Part shown: positions 7,199 through 17,516 of the stretch, piece by piece
Position numbering within the stretch: position 1 is the stretch's first letter
Layout of the letters: each line of letters opens with the position of its first letter
Source of the DNA: Streptococcus mutans
GTDB lineage: Bacteria; Bacillota; Bacilli; Lactobacillales; Streptococcaceae
Assembly: GCF_006739205.1 (NCBI RefSeq)
Contig: NZ_AP019720.1
Span: forward strand, 558,001 to 622,000
DNA: 64,000 bases
Direction: 5' to 3'
Translations under genes and position numbers: made by a program
Notes under the pieces: model-generated
What the model saw: only the letters and a program-made list of their open reading frames with translations
Told to the model about the DNA's origin: nothing
The model's database searches: none

Positions 7199-8392
7199 AT
7201 GTCAGAACGTAAACTTTTTACATCTGAATCGGTATCAGAAGGACATCCTGATAAGATTGCCGATCAGATTTCAGATGCTATTTTAGATGCTGTTTTGGTA
7301 CAGGATCCAGACGCCCATGTAGCTGCTGAGACAGCTGTTTATACAGGTTCAGTTCATGTTTTTGGAGAAATCTCTACGATAGCCTATGTGGATATTAATC
7401 GTGTGGTGCGTGATACCATTGCTGAGATCGGCTATACGGATACTGCTTATGGCTTTTCGGCAGAAACAGTTGGAGTGCATCCGTCATTGGTGGAGCAATC
7501 GCCTGATATTGCTCAAGGTGTTAATGAAGCTCTTGAGGTTCGTGGCCATCATGAGCAAGATGATTTGGATTTGATCGGTGCAGGAGATCAAGGTCTCATG
7601 TTTGGCTTTGCCGTTGATGAGACGCCTGAACTGATGCCTTTGCCGATTTCTTTAGCCCATCGTTTGGTTAGAAAATTGGCAGAGCTGAGAAAGTCTGGAG
7701 AAATTGCCTATCTTCGTCCTGATGCTAAGAGTCAGGTAACAGTTGAGTATGATGAAAATGATAAGCCCGTTCGTGTGGATACGGTTGTTATTTCAACACA
7801 GCATGATCCCGAAGCAACGAATGAGCAAATTCATCGGGATGTGATTGAAAAAGTCATTAAAGCTGTTATTCCAGCTGAGTATCTTGATGCTAAGACCAAG
7901 TATCTCATCAATCCGACAGGCCGTTTTGTTATCGGCGGTCCTCAGGGAGATTCTGGCTTAACAGGCCGTAAGATTATTGTCGATACTTATGGTGGTTATG
8001 CCCGCCATGGCGGCGGTGCTTTTTCTGGTAAGGATGCAACTAAGGTTGACCGTTCAGCTTCTTATGCGGCGCGTTATATTGCTAAAAATATTGTAGCTGC
8101 AGGTTTGGCTAAGAAAGCAGAAGTGCAATTAGCTTATGCTATTGGGGTTGCTCAGCCTGTTTCTGTTCGTGTGGATACCTTTGGAACAGCGCTTGTTGCA
8201 GAAAGTAAACTGGAACAAGCAGTGCGTCAGGTTTTTGATTTGCGTCCAGCAGGTATTATTAAGATGCTTGATCTGAAACGTCCTATCTATCGTCAAACAG
8301 CAGCTTACGGTCATGTTGGGCGTACGGATATCGACTTACCTTGGGAAAAATTAGATAAAGTTGAGGAGCTGAAAAAGGCTGTCCAAGCATAA
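7199..8392 (+). CDS. metK: S-adenosylmethionine synthetase
   Basis: 397 residues, the normal length. Makes S-adenosylmethionine from methionine and ATP. Family signatures are all present: [17 protein letters not shown] near the N-terminus, [29 protein letters not shown] and the P-loop-like GGGAFSGKD. The start is the ATG after an exceptionally strong AAAGGGGGGA ribosome binding site, which the leader appears able to mask. Single-gene transcript: own promoter upstream and terminator directly after the stop. Confidence 0.98.
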   Translation: MSERKLFTSESVSEGHPDKIADQISDAILDAVLVQDPDAHVAAETAVYTGSVHVFGEISTIAYVDINRVVRDTIAEIGYTDTAYGFSAETVGVHPSLVEQSPDIAQGVNEALEVRGHHEQDDLDLIGAGDQGLMFGFAVDETPELMPLPISLAHRLVRKLAELRKSGEIAYLRPDAKSQVTVEYDENDKPVRVDTVVISTQHDPEATNEQIHRDVIEKVIKAVIPAEYLDAKTKYLINPTGRFVIGGPQGDSGLTGRKIIVDTYGGYARHGGGAFSGKDATKVDRSASYAARYIAKNIVAAGLAKKAEVQLAYAIGVAQPVSVRVDTFGTALVAESKLEQAVRQVFDLRPAGIIKMLDLKRPIYRQTAAYGHVGRTDIDLPWEKLDKVEELKKAVQA

Positions 8393-8416
8393 AAGGCGGA
8401 TTTTCCGCTTTTTTTG
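8392..8416 (+). terminator. Rho-independent terminator after metK
   Basis: Stem GCGGA/TCCGC with an AA/TT extension, a TTT loop and a T-rich tail, immediately at the metK stop. Confidence 0.85.
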
Positions 8417-8455
8417 TGTTTATAAATTTCATTATTTTATAATGATTCAGTTAGT

Positions 8456-8484
8456 TTGAAATGTTGTGTAATATATGATAAAAT
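8456..8484 (+). promoter_or_regulatory. Promoter of the first murA paralogue
   Basis: -35 TTGAAA (8456-8461), 17-bp spacer, extended -10 TGATAAAAT ending at 8484. The leader to the ATG at 8536 is about 45 nt. Confidence 0.7.
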
Positions 8485-8535
8485 AACTTGGTTAAGATTC
8501 TATCGTTTAAGAAAAGTTAAGAAAGTTTTGTTTGC

Positions 8536-9795
8536 ATGAGAAAAATTGTCATTAATGGTGGTAAGCCCTTAAAGGGGGAGGTTGCGGTCTCAGGAGCTAA
8601 AAACAGTGTTGTCGCTCTGATTCCAGCTATTATTTTAGCAGATGATATTGTCACACTTGATGGTGTGCCAGCTATCAGTGATGTTGATAGTTTAATTGAC
8701 ATTATGACTTTAATGGGAGCAAGTGTTGAGTGTGATGGTGACAGTCTTAAAATTGATCCACGCGGTGTAAAGGATATTCCCATGCCTTATGGCAAGATTA
8801 ATAGTTTAAGAGCTTCATATTATTTTTACAGTAGTTTGCTGGGACGTTTTGGTCAGGCGGTCGTTGGTTTGCCCGGTGGCTGCGATTTGGGACCTCGTCC
8901 GATTGATTTGCATCTCAAGGCCTTTAAAGCAATGGGAGCAACGGTTTCCTATGAAGGAGAGGCTATGCGCCTTTCAACCGAAGGCAAGCCGCTTAAGGGG
9001 GCTCATATTTATATGGATACTGTCAGTGTTGGAGCAACGATTAATACGATGATAGCTGCTAGTAAGGCACAAGGACGTACCGTTATTGAGAATGCTGCGC
9101 GTGAGCCAGAAATTATTGATATTGCAACGCTTTTAAATAATATGGGAGCCCATATCCGCGGGGCAGGAACGGATATGATTATCATAGAAGGTGTTGAAAA
9201 ACTTCATGGAACGCGTCATCAAGTCATTCCTGACCGCATTGAAGCTGGTTCTTACATTGCTTTGGCAGCTGCTGTTGGTGAAGGAATCAAGGTTACCAAT
9301 GTGCTTTATGAACATTTGGAGAGTTTCATTTCAAAGCTGGAAGAAATGGGCGTGCGTATGACTATTGAAGAAGACAGTGTTTTTGTTGAAAAGCAGGACA
9401 AATTAAAGGCAGTTTCCATTAAGACTTCGCCTTATCCCGGTTTTGCGACTGATCTGCAGCAGCCCATAACACCGCTATTATTAACAGCTGTAGGCCGCGG
9501 AAAGATTCGTGATACTATCTATGAAAAACGGGTTAATCATGTGGCTGAATTGGCACGTATGGGAGCTAAGATTTCTGTCTTAGGCGGTCAAATTATCTAT
9601 GAAGGGCCCAATAAATTAAGTGGAGCTCCTGTTAAAGCAACCGATTTACGTGCGGGAGCAGCACTTGTTACGGCAGGATTAATGGCAAAAGGTCAAACGG
9701 TTATTACGAATATTGAATTTATCTTGCGCGGTTATTCTGACATTATTCAAAAATTGAATCGTCTAGGTGCGGATATCGAAATTGTTGAAGAATAA
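8536..9795 (+). CDS. murA: UDP-N-acetylglucosamine 1-carboxyvinyltransferase, paralogue 1
   Basis: 419 residues. Transfers enolpyruvate from phosphoenolpyruvate to UDP-GlcNAc, the first committed step of peptidoglycan synthesis. Seen: N-terminal [15 protein letters not shown], the catalytic loop [14 protein letters not shown] with Cys116, and [20 protein letters not shown]. The catalytic Cys means fosfomycin sensitivity is expected. The ribosome binding site before the ATG is weak (AAGAAAG). Low-GC Gram-positives usually carry two MurA enzymes; the second is at 55159. It is monocistronic between its own promoter and a shared bidirectional terminator. Confidence 0.96.
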   Translation: MRKIVINGGKPLKGEVAVSGAKNSVVALIPAIILADDIVTLDGVPAISDVDSLIDIMTLMGASVECDGDSLKIDPRGVKDIPMPYGKINSLRASYYFYSSLLGRFGQAVVGLPGGCDLGPRPIDLHLKAFKAMGATVSYEGEAMRLSTEGKPLKGAHIYMDTVSVGATINTMIAASKAQGRTVIENAAREPEIIDIATLLNNMGAHIRGAGTDMIIIEGVEKLHGTRHQVIPDRIEAGSYIALAAAVGEGIKVTNVLYEHLESFISKLEEMGVRMTIEEDSVFVEKQDKLKAVSIKTSPYPGFATDLQQPITPLLLTAVGRGKIRDTIYEKRVNHVAELARMGAKISVLGGQIIYEGPNKLSGAPVKATDLRAGAALVTAGLMAKGQTVITNIEFILRGYSDIIQKLNRLGADIEIVEE

Positions 9796-9820
9796 GATCA
9801 ACGGAGTCGATTACAACTAT

Positions 9821-9873
9821 AAAACAGCCTATCAAGCTGATTAAAAACATTCAGCTTGATAGGCTGTTTTTTT
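9821..9873. terminator. Bidirectional terminator between convergent murA and malK
   Basis: Perfect 20-bp arms (9821-9840 and 9851-9870) around a 10-nt loop, flanked by A-tract on the left and T-tract on the right, so it works on both strands. It ends murA on the plus strand and the malXFGK transcript on the minus strand. Confidence 0.95.
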
Positions 9874-9925
9874 AGTCCATCTCAAAACGAGACAGCATTT
9901 GTAACAGACACATAGGATTGTTTTA

Positions 9926-11059
9926 TTAATTGATTCGTTTTTCAGTCTCTAAATCAAAGAAGTGTCCCTTAGCAATATTAAAGGTTAATTGTACTTTTTC
10001 TCCGGGACTGTGAGAGTCACGAGCATTGACGCGAGCTGTAAATTCAGTACTGCCAAATTTGACATATAACATGCTTTCGCTGCCTAAAAGTTCTGATACT
10101 AGTATGTCAGCTGTAACACTGGCATTTGGGAAAGTCTCGTGGACAATTTGATCACTTGAGATGTCTTCTGGTCGAATACCTAAAGTAACTTTTTTACCAA
10201 GATAACCTTTCTCCTCGAGAATTTTTTCCTGTCCCTGAGGAAGCGCAAGGCTTAGACCATCTTGGTTAACCAAACGCTCTTTTTCAACGGTCACTTCAAA
10301 GAAATTCATAGCGGGGCTTCCGATGAAGCCAGCAACAAATTTATTAGCAGGTTCATTGTAGAGTTCCTGTGGTGTTCCAATCTGCTCAATACGACCGATA
10401 GAGCCGGTTTTATCTGGGTTTGGAGTAGCGCTCATGATAACAATACGATCTGCTAAGGTCATGGCTTCTGTTTGGTCATGGGTAACATAGATAGTCGTTG
10501 CCCCAATGCGGCGGTGAATTTTAGCGATTTCGGCTCGCATGGCAACTCGAAGTTTGGCATCTAAATTTGACAAAGGTTCGTCCATTAAGAAGACCTTAGC
10601 ATCTCGGACAATAGCACGTCCCATAGCAACCCGCTGCCGCTGTCCGCCAGAGAGGTCCGCAGGCTTTCTTTCAAGAAATTCTGTCAGTCCAAGAATTTCA
10701 GCAGCTTCGTGTACACGTTTATTAATATCATCTTTTTTGTATTTACGAAGTTTTAGGCCAAAAGCCATATTTTCATAAACGCTCATATGAGGATAAAGAG
10801 CATAATTTTGAAAAACCATAGCAATATCGCGATCTTTAGGAGAGGCATCATTCATGAGTTTATCATCAATATAAAGGTTGCCTTCTGTAATATCTTCCAG
10901 CCCAGCAATCATGCGAAGAGTGGTTGACTTTCCGCATCCTGAAGGACCGACAAAGACAATAAATTCTTTATCATGAATGTCAAGATTAAAATTTTCAACG
11001 GAATAATGCTTTGCATTGGGATATCTTTTGTAGATGTTATCAAGTTTTAAAGTTGTCAT
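9926..11059 (-). CDS. malK: Maltodextrin ABC transporter ATP-binding protein (MsmK/MalK type)
   Basis: 377 residues. ATPase domain: Walker A GPSGCGKST (about 38-46), Q-loop, signature LSGGQRQRVAMGRAI, Walker B VFLMDEP and the switch histidine in VTHDQ. A C-terminal TOBE-type regulatory extension (about 240-377) is typical of CUT1 sugar ATPases. It powers MalFG. Last gene of malX-F-G-K, 24 bp after malG. In streptococci such ATPases can energise several sugar importers, so activity may not be restricted to maltodextrin. Confidence 0.95.
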   Translation of the reverse strand: MTTLKLDNIYKRYPNAKHYSVENFNLDIHDKEFIVFVGPSGCGKSTTLRMIAGLEDITEGNLYIDDKLMNDASPKDRDIAMVFQNYALYPHMSVYENMAFGLKLRKYKKDDINKRVHEAAEILGLTEFLERKPADLSGGQRQRVAMGRAIVRDAKVFLMDEPLSNLDAKLRVAMRAEIAKIHRRIGATTIYVTHDQTEAMTLADRIVIMSATPNPDKTGSIGRIEQIGTPQELYNEPANKFVAGFIGSPAMNFFEVTVEKERLVNQDGLSLALPQGQEKILEEKGYLGKKVTLGIRPEDISSDQIVHETFPNASVTADILVSELLGSESMLYVKFGSTEFTARVNARDSHSPGEKVQLTFNIAKGHFFDLETEKRIN

Positions 11060-11083
11060 AATATCGTTTCCTTACTTTCTTTT

Positions 11084-11920
11084 TTATTTAACAGATCCGC
11101 CAGTAATGCCTTCAACGTAATACTTTTGCATGAAGATAAAAAGTATCGTGATTGGAATGGCGATCAGTACAGAACCTGCTGCAAAGGCCATGAACCAATT
11201 ATTAATGGTATCAGCTTGAAGCATAGAGAAGAGTCCAATCGCTACGGTATATTTGCTGGTGGCATCTCCAAGAATAACCTGAGCAAAAATAAAGTCAATC
11301 CAAGGGGCAATAAATGCCAACAGGGCCGTATAAACGATGATGGGCTTAGATAGCGGCAGAGTGATTTTTAAGAAAATATCTTTACGCGTGGCCCCATCAA
11401 TCATAGCTGATTCATCCAATGAATAAGGAATCGTATCAAAAAAGCCTTTAGCGATATAGAAAGTTAAGGCAGCTCCTGAAGAATAGACCAAAACAAGAGA
11501 TGTTAATGTTTGGGTGAGATTGAGTGCTTTTAGAATGTAGTAAACTGCAATCATACTCATAAATCCCGGAAACATATTCAGAACAAGAGCTAATTTTAAA
11601 AAGCCGTTACGGTGTTTAAATTTAATACGGCTAAGCGAATAAGCCATTGCCACTGTGATAGAAGTTGACAGAACACAAGTGGCTGTTGAAACGATTAAGG
11701 TATTTAAAAACCAGCGACCAAATGGGAAAGAAGAATTGGTAAATAATTTAATATAATTATCTAAAGTCCACGTTTTTGGAATAATATAAGGAACATAAGC
11801 TGTGCCTTCACCGCGAAAACTCGTCAGTATAACCCAAACGATCGGAAATAGCCAAATGAAGGATAAGAGAATCAGTAAAGCATAGGTAGAGCCGATCTGA
11901 AGTTGTTTTTTTCTTTTCAT
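11084..11920 (-). CDS. malG: Maltodextrin ABC transporter permease MalG
   Basis: 278 residues with six hydrophobic segments and the binding-protein-dependent permease EAA loop (DESAMIDGATRKDIFLKITLP). It starts within the malF stop (TAATG, one-base overlap), so translation is coupled and equimolar with MalF. C-terminal YVEGITGGSVK is typical of MalG. With MalF it forms the membrane channel for maltodextrins delivered by MalX. Confidence 0.95.
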   Translation of the reverse strand: MKRKKQLQIGSTYALLILLSFIWLFPIVWVILTSFRGEGTAYVPYIIPKTWTLDNYIKLFTNSSFPFGRWFLNTLIVSTATCVLSTSITVAMAYSLSRIKFKHRNGFLKLALVLNMFPGFMSMIAVYYILKALNLTQTLTSLVLVYSSGAALTFYIAKGFFDTIPYSLDESAMIDGATRKDIFLKITLPLSKPIIVYTALLAFIAPWIDFIFAQVILGDATSKYTVAIGLFSMLQADTINNWFMAFAAGSVLIAIPITILFIFMQKYYVEGITGGSVK

Positions 11921-13281
11921 TATTTAACAGCTCCTTCCTTGTATGATGCTGTATGCGTATAAGCTAAAAGACTGAAGATAGCTGAAATGGCAAAGATAAA
12001 GATACCAATAACGGAAGCTAAATTATAGTCTGCAGCATTCATTGTTAGTTTATAAAGCCAAGTGACCAATAAGTCTGTGCTGCCTGCTTGATAGAATTGT
12101 GAATTAGTTGGTCCGCCACCGGTTAAAAGGTAGATGACATTGAAATTATTGATATTTCCAATAAATTGCTGGATTAAAGATGGCATCATAATTAAAAGAA
12201 TCTGCGGGAAAGTGATGGATTTAAAAATTTGGAACTTACTAGCGCCGTCAATTTCTGCAGCCTCAATTTGCTCACTCGGAAGATTCATGATAATTCCTGT
12301 TGCGACTAACATGGTAAAAGGTATACCAACCCACATATTAACGAAGATAATTGAAAATTTTGCCCAAGTAGGATCTGATAGAAATGGCAGAGAATGAGAA
12401 ATCAGGCCAATTTTTTCTAGGAAAGCATTGAGCGGACCTTGATCATTAAGAAAATTTCTCATCAGCAAAAGTGAAATGAACTGCGGCACAGCAATGGTAA
12501 TAACAAAGATAGTCCGCCACATTTTTTTCAATTTTAATCCCTTGGCATTGATGATAAGTGCCAAGATGACTCCAAAAAGAAAGTTTGTCACAGTTGCGAA
12601 AACAGCCCAGATAAGTGTCCAAGAAAGGACAGGGAAGAAGGTTCCAGCCATGCGGCCATTCAAAACATTACCAAAATTAGCCAACCCTACCCAATCAAAA
12701 AGGGATTTAGGCGGAAGATGATTGTGATCATAATTGGTAAAGGCCAGGCAAATCATATAAACGAGTGGCAAAATGGTAAAAAGAAGAACACCAATCAAAG
12801 GAATAAACATCAAAGTCATATGGAATCGGCCGTTTGCCAAAGTCATAAAATCTTCTTTGAAAGATGGAATGTGACGTCCTTCTTTTTTTAACATATAGAG
12901 ATTTCTGGCACTTTTAAGATTACACCAATAAATGTAGGCAAAAACCAAACAAAAGATTAGTGAGGCTAATCCAAAAATGAGCATCAGCATCGAATTATCG
13001 CCTTCAACTGCCACCTGTAATTTAACGCCATCCACAATTTTTTCTTGCATCCCTTGTGTTTTAGTACCGAGAGTGAGTAAGCCTGAAAAAGCTGGAATAA
13101 CCTGTGTGACAAAAGCAATTAGAAAAGCTATCTCACTTAATAGAAAGAGGAGGCCTTTTATGAATTGCTTATTCATCAAATTGGCAAATCCCATGATGAC
13201 AAACGATAATTTGATATCTATCCCGCCCTTTTTAAAAGTTTCAAGTACAGATAACTGATCATGAGAAGATGACTGAATCAT
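11920..13281 (-). CDS. malF: Maltodextrin ABC transporter permease MalF
   Basis: 453 residues, eight predicted membrane segments. An N-terminal extension with membrane segments (residues about 25-130) precedes the permease core, as in MalF. The coupling loop reads EAAEIDGASKFQIFKSITFP. Second gene after malX, with AAAGGAGATAAA before the ATG. It pairs with MalG. Confidence 0.95.
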   Translation of the reverse strand: MIQSSSHDQLSVLETFKKGGIDIKLSFVIMGFANLMNKQFIKGLLFLLSEIAFLIAFVTQVIPAFSGLLTLGTKTQGMQEKIVDGVKLQVAVEGDNSMLMLIFGLASLIFCLVFAYIYWCNLKSARNLYMLKKEGRHIPSFKEDFMTLANGRFHMTLMFIPLIGVLLFTILPLVYMICLAFTNYDHNHLPPKSLFDWVGLANFGNVLNGRMAGTFFPVLSWTLIWAVFATVTNFLFGVILALIINAKGLKLKKMWRTIFVITIAVPQFISLLLMRNFLNDQGPLNAFLEKIGLISHSLPFLSDPTWAKFSIIFVNMWVGIPFTMLVATGIIMNLPSEQIEAAEIDGASKFQIFKSITFPQILLIMMPSLIQQFIGNINNFNVIYLLTGGGPTNSQFYQAGSTDLLVTWLYKLTMNAADYNLASVIGIFIFAISAIFSLLAYTHTASYKEGAVK

Positions 13282-13357
13282 ATTTATCTCCTTTACTTTA
13301 TTATTAATTCAGTTAAAAGAATAAGTGAGAAGATTTAATCCCCTCACTTATGATGTT

Positions 13358-14605
13358 TTATTTAGCAGCTGCTAAATCTTTATCAAATTGTTTTAATTTA
13401 GCAAGGTAATCACTTTCTTTAATTTTACCATTGTAAGTATCACTAAGAATAGCTGCGCTTTCCGTCCAGAATGTTGACATTTGGTTGAGTTTAGGCATAA
13501 CAACAGTATAATCTGAAGAAGATCCCATTTGGATAACAGCCTGTGCGAGTTCATGATTTTTGACTGTATCAGAGTTTTGAACGGTCTTATTAGATGGGAT
13601 GATGTTGCGTCCTTTTGTCTTAAATTGATTTTCTTGGCTTTCAGCACTTGTTAAGTAAGAAGCTAATTTATAACTAGCAGCAATACGTTTGGTATTTCCT
13701 TTAGAAGGAGCTTGATTAACAGCGTAGAGTTTAACACCTAAGAAAGCTTTCTGTTGAACTTCTTGACCATTAATATTTATTGTTGGATAAACCGCAACAC
13801 CGAGGTTGTTTTTGCCAACTGCCTTTTGTGCGGCTTCATAATCCCAAGGACCTGATTCAAAAGAAGCTACAGAACCATCACCAAATTTAGACATGACATT
13901 GTTATCGTCAAGATTGACAAAGCCAGCGTTACCTTTTTGACTGGCAATCCATTTCAAAACAGATACACCAGCATCATTTCCCCAGTTAGTTCCTTTGGCA
14001 TCTTCGCCATTTTTACCAAAGAGTGTATCACCTACTGAATAGAAAAGTGGTGCAGTCGCATAGGCATTAACTTGTTTGAATTTTGCTCCGAAAGTTGCCT
14101 TGCTGGTAATAGTCTCATATGATGTGACATCATCAGCTGAGAGTTTTGATTTATTATAGTAAAGTACTTGAGACTCGATTCCAAAAGGAAAAGCATAAAT
14201 CTTACCTTTGTACATAGCTCCTGTTGCAGCCTGCTGTGTTTCATTTTTATTTATTTCTTTTGAATATTTTTGAGGAATCTCTTGGATAACACCAGAGTCA
14301 ACTAACTGGCCCAGCTGATCATGCGGCAGCGAGAAAACATCTGCAGCAGTACTAGGATCTTTTTTGATCTTTTCCTGAGCTTTTGGGTCTTCAGATTCAA
14401 TAATCTTTACTTTATAGTTAGAATCCTTTTCAAATTTGTGAACAATACTTTGATAAGATTTCTTGGCTCCTGTTGGAACCCAAAGTTTAATGGTTTTGGG
14501 ATCGGATGCACTTGATTTTGAATCCTTTGATCCACAGGCAACAAGAATACTGCTTGCAAGCATAAGGCCTGCACCGCCAACGACAATTTTTTGCCATGTT
14601 TTCAT
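13358..14605 (-). CDS. malX: Maltose/maltodextrin-binding lipoprotein
   Basis: 415 residues from the ATG with AGGAGGAAATCGC upstream; an in-frame ATG 18 codons earlier overlaps the promoter and is rejected. A signal peptide ends in the lipobox LVAC (Cys24 or close), so the mature protein is lipid-anchored outside the membrane. The rest is an extracellular solute-binding family 1 fold (IKLWVPTGAKKSY, later NIIPSNKTV). First gene of malXFGK. Its promoter carries an operator also found at malQ. Confidence 0.95.
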   Translation of the reverse strand: MKTWQKIVVGGAGLMLASSILVACGSKDSKSSASDPKTIKLWVPTGAKKSYQSIVHKFEKDSNYKVKIIESEDPKAQEKIKKDPSTAADVFSLPHDQLGQLVDSGVIQEIPQKYSKEINKNETQQAATGAMYKGKIYAFPFGIESQVLYYNKSKLSADDVTSYETITSKATFGAKFKQVNAYATAPLFYSVGDTLFGKNGEDAKGTNWGNDAGVSVLKWIASQKGNAGFVNLDDNNVMSKFGDGSVASFESGPWDYEAAQKAVGKNNLGVAVYPTININGQEVQQKAFLGVKLYAVNQAPSKGNTKRIAASYKLASYLTSAESQENQFKTKGRNIIPSNKTVQNSDTVKNHELAQAVIQMGSSSDYTVVMPKLNQMSTFWTESAAILSDTYNGKIKESDYLAKLKQFDKDLAAAK

Positions 14606-14650
14606 AGCGATTTCCTCCTGAAATTTCTTTGTAATTTTTGTTACAATAAT

Positions 14651-14679
14651 ATTATGCAATCGTTTGCGAAAATTGTCAA
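14651..14679 (-). promoter_or_regulatory. malX promoter with MalR/CcpA-type operator in the spacer
   Basis: Minus strand: -35 TTGACA (14679-14674), 17-bp spacer, -10 CATAAT (14656-14651). The palindrome GCAAACGATTGC (14667-14656) fills the spacer and touches the -10. It is a LacI-family operator and is also close to a catabolite-responsive element, so MalR, CcpA or both may bind. The same core is in the malQ promoter. Confidence 0.85.
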
Positions 14680-14796
14680 GTTTTTTTAAAATTTCATCAA
14701 GATATTAAATTACTTTATAAGGAAAGTCTCAAAGAAAGACTTTTTCTTCAATCTGGTTAATATCTGATTCTTAGAAAATATAAAAGGTTAACAATC

Positions 14797-14825
14797 TTGC
14801 AAGCAGAGCAGAACTGTTGTAAAAT
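14797..14825 (+). promoter_or_regulatory. malR promoter
   Basis: -35 TTGCAA (14797-14802), 17-bp spacer, -10 TAAAAT (14820-14825). No copy of the malX/malQ operator overlaps it, so malR does not look autoregulated through that site. Confidence 0.65.
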
Positions 14826-14852
14826 AGATTCATTAAAATAAAGGAAAAGTAT

Positions 14853-15872
14853 ATGGTTACTATTAAGGATGTTGCAAAAGAGGCAGGTGTGAATCCTTCT
14901 ACTGTCAGTCGGGTTTTAAAAAACAGTTCCTCCATTTCGCAAAAAACGAAAGATAGGGTTCAACAGGCTATGACAGATTTAGGTTATGTGCCTAATTTAG
15001 CTGCTCAAATGCTGGCTAGTGGCTTGACTCACTGTGTCGGTGTTGTTTTCCCGCCTTTAACAAGTCCAGATCGTTTAAGCGAACCCTTTTTCATGGAAAT
15101 ATTGGCAGCTATTAATAATGAAGCAAGCCGTAATAAATTCACAGTTTCGATTGCGACCAGTAATACTTTGACGGATCTAAAAGATCAGGTACAGCTCATG
15201 TATCGGCAAGGGCGAGTGGATGGTTTTATCGTGCTTTACTCAGAAAGAAGGGATCCTGTACGTCAATATCTGATCAAAAATAAAATTCCTTTTGTCATTG
15301 TCGGTGCTCCAGTTGATTATAAAGATGAAACGACCTATGTTGATAATGATAACCAATTAATGGCTGAGACTGCTGTGACTTACCTCAATCAAAAAGGGCA
15401 TAAGCAGATTTTATTTGTCACAAATGATCAAGAAAGTGATGTTTATATTGAGCGTTTTATCGGCTATCAAAAGGGAATGCAAGTATTAGGTTTACAGTCA
15501 TATGACAGTGCTCTTTTTGATTCTAAACAAGCTAGCACGCTAGAAGCCTTTGTTAAAACTGTTCAGAAAAAAAAAATAACGGCTCTCCTTATTATTGGGG
15601 ATGTCGTTTCTCTTCGGATTATTCAATTTTTATCTTATTATGGTATAGCTGTACCAGAAGATATGTCTATTGTGTCTTTTAATAATTCCAGTTATGCCAC
15701 TATTTTGCATCCTTATTTAACAACATTTGATATTAATGTTAATCGTTTAGGAAGAGCGAGTCTGAATTGTTTGTTGGAAAAAGTGCAAAAGCGTCAATCA
15801 AAAGATCAGAAAGTAATCGTTCCTTTTACTTTGAAAAAACGTGAGAGTGTCCGTAATCTTAAAAAAAGTTAG
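14853..15872 (+). CDS. malR: LacI-family transcriptional repressor of the maltose regulon
   Basis: 339 residues. N-terminal LacI helix-turn-helix (VTIKDVAKEAGVNPSTVSRVLK, positions 2-23) and hinge helix (YVPNLAAQML), then a periplasmic-binding-protein-like effector domain. It lies between divergent malX and downstream malQ, both of which carry a LacI-type palindrome. It most likely represses both units and is released by maltose or maltodextrins. It has its own promoter and terminator. Confidence 0.93.
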   Translation: MVTIKDVAKEAGVNPSTVSRVLKNSSSISQKTKDRVQQAMTDLGYVPNLAAQMLASGLTHCVGVVFPPLTSPDRLSEPFFMEILAAINNEASRNKFTVSIATSNTLTDLKDQVQLMYRQGRVDGFIVLYSERRDPVRQYLIKNKIPFVIVGAPVDYKDETTYVDNDNQLMAETAVTYLNQKGHKQILFVTNDQESDVYIERFIGYQKGMQVLGLQSYDSALFDSKQASTLEAFVKTVQKKKITALLIIGDVVSLRIIQFLSYYGIAVPEDMSIVSFNNSSYATILHPYLTTFDINVNRLGRASLNCLLEKVQKRQSKDQKVIVPFTLKKRESVRNLKKS

Positions 15873-15879
15873 AGATTAG

Positions 15880-15904
15880 AAGCTTAATTTCTAAGCTTTT
15901 TTTA
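15880..15904 (+). terminator. Terminator after malR
   Basis: Arms AAGCTTA (15880-15886) and TAAGCTT (15892-15898), followed by a run of T. The stem is short, and the malQ promoter begins only 17 bp beyond. Confidence 0.7.
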
Positions 15905-15920
15905 TTTTTTGAAAAAATTC

Positions 15921-15949
15921 TTGACTTATGCAAACGATTGCGTTATACT
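15921..15949 (+). promoter_or_regulatory. malQ-glgP promoter with MalR/CcpA-type operator
   Basis: -35 TTGACT (15921-15926), 17-bp spacer, -10 TATACT (15944-15949). The operator GCAAACGATTGC (15930-15941) sits in the spacer, as at malX. The two promoters should respond together. Confidence 0.85.
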
Positions 15950-15986
15950 TTTTCTATGAATGATAATAAAAAAGCGAGGAGACTAT

Positions 15987-17516
15987 ATGGAAAAACGCGC
16001 AAGTGGTATCCTGATGCATATCAGTTCTCTACCGGGAAAATTTGGAATTGGTACTTTTGGGCAGGAAGCTTATGATTTTGTTGATTTCCTAAAAAAAACA
16101 GGTCAAACATATTGGCAGCTCTTACCCTTAACGACAACGAGTTATGGTGATTCTCCTTACCAATCTTTTTCTGCCGTTGCTGGTAATGTGAATTTTATTG
16201 ATTTTAAGAAATTACAAGAAGCTGGCTTATTGGACGAGGATGACTATAATTCTGTTTCTTTTGGAGAAGACGAAGAAATTGTTGATTATGCTCTATTATT
16301 TAAAGTACGTCGGCCAATTTTGGAAAAGGCTGTTATCAATTTTCTGGCAGACAAGACTAATCTGAAAAAATTAGCTTTGTTTGAAGAAAAAAATGAAACT
16401 TGGCTTGATGACTATGCTGAATTTATGGCCATCAAGGAGCATTTTGGCAATAAGTCTTTGCAAGAGTGGGGCGATAAAAAGGCTATTCGCCGTGATGAGG
16501 AGCGTTTGGTACGTTATCGTCATTTGTTGGCCGATGAAATTAGCTACCATAAGGTTACACAGTACTTCTTCTTCGAACAATGGCTGGCGCTGAAAGCTTA
16601 TGCTAATAAAAATAATATCAAAATTATTGGCGATATGCCTATCTATGTAGCTAAAGACAGTGTTGAAGTCTGGACTATGCCTGAACTCTTTAAGATGGAT
16701 GATGACTTGCAGCCTTTGTCGGTTGCTGGCTGTCCGCCCGATGAATTTAGTGATGAGGGTCAGTTGTGGGGAAATCCTATTTATGATTGGAAAAAGCATC
16801 GAGAAACAGGTTTTGCTTGGTGGATTTATCGTATTCAAGAAAGTTTTAAGATCTATGATATCTTACGGATAGATCACTTTAAAGGTTTCTCAGATTATTG
16901 GGAAATTAAAGGTAATTCCAAAACTGCAAAAAATGGCAGCTGGCATCCAGGACCTGGTATTGCTCTCTTTAGGGCTGTTCAAAATGTTTTGGGCGATATG
17001 CCAATTATTGCAGAGGATTTGGGTTACGTAGATGATAGAGCCAGACAGCTTCTAAAAGAAACAGGTTTTCCAGGCATGAAAATTTTAGAATTTGGTTTCT
17101 ATGATTTAAGCGGCCGCAGTGTTGATATTCCCCACCATTATGTTCAAAATAGTGTTGCTTATATTGGGACGCATGATAATGATGTTGTCAATGGTTGGTA
17201 TGATCGTCTTACTGTTGAGCAAGAAGAATTTGTGGATGCTTATACTAATCGTAAGCCAATTGAGCCGGTTAATCAGGCTATGCTTAGACTGCTCTTTTCA
17301 ACTGTCAGCAATACAGCTATTTTAACCATGCAGGATTTGCTCAATAAGCCAGCCAGCTCTAGAATGAATACCCCATCAACAATCGGCGGTAACTGGCAAT
17401 GGCGGATGAGAGCAAAAGATTTAACACAAGATAAAATAAACTTTTTAAGTAAATTAACGAAACTTTATCAAAGAGGAAATGAAGAAAATGACACAAAAAA
17501 CAAAACAATTCAGTAA
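15987..17516 (+). CDS. malQ: 4-alpha-glucanotransferase (amylomaltase)
   Basis: 509 residues from the ATG preceded by GAGGAG; an in-frame start 9 codons earlier lacks a site. GH77 enzyme: moves alpha-1,4-glucan segments between maltodextrins and frees glucose. Motifs seen: [39 protein letters not shown] with the nucleophile Asp and IIAEDLG with the acid/base Glu. It overlaps glgP by 29 bp, so the longer dextrins it makes feed directly to the phosphorylase. Cytosolic. Confidence 0.96.
   Translation: MEKRASGILMHISSLPGKFGIGTFGQEAYDFVDFLKKTGQTYWQLLPLTTTSYGDSPYQSFSAVAGNVNFIDFKKLQEAGLLDEDDYNSVSFGEDEEIVDYALLFKVRRPILEKAVINFLADKTNLKKLALFEEKNETWLDDYAEFMAIKEHFGNKSLQEWGDKKAIRRDEERLVRYRHLLADEISYHKVTQYFFFEQWLALKAYANKNNIKIIGDMPIYVAKDSVEVWTMPELFKMDDDLQPLSVAGCPPDEFSDEGQLWGNPIYDWKKHRETGFAWWIYRIQESFKIYDILRIDHFKGFSDYWEIKGNSKTAKNGSWHPGPGIALFRAVQNVLGDMPIIAEDLGYVDDRARQLLKETGFPGMKILEFGFYDLSGRSVDIPHHYVQNSVAYIGTHDNDVVNGWYDRLTVEQEEFVDAYTNRKPIEPVNQAMLRLLFSTVSNTAILTMQDLLNKPASSRMNTPSTIGGNWQWRMRAKDLTQDKINFLSKLTKLYQRGNEENDTKNKTIQ

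Noticed and set aside
6970..7212. 80-codon ORF in the metK leader
   Set aside because: No ribosome binding site, runs through the metK Shine-Dalgarno and start, and its sequence follows RNA hairpins rather than protein constraints.
15960..15986. Upstream start codon for malQ
   Set aside because: It would start just after the -10 box with no Shine-Dalgarno; GAGGAG precedes the ATG at 15987, which begins the conserved sequence.
16371..16838. 155-codon minus-strand ORF inside malQ
   Set aside because: Shadow of a well-conserved GH77 gene; no promoter or ribosome binding site. The same applies to minus-strand ORFs in glgB, malF, pacL-like and atpA genes.
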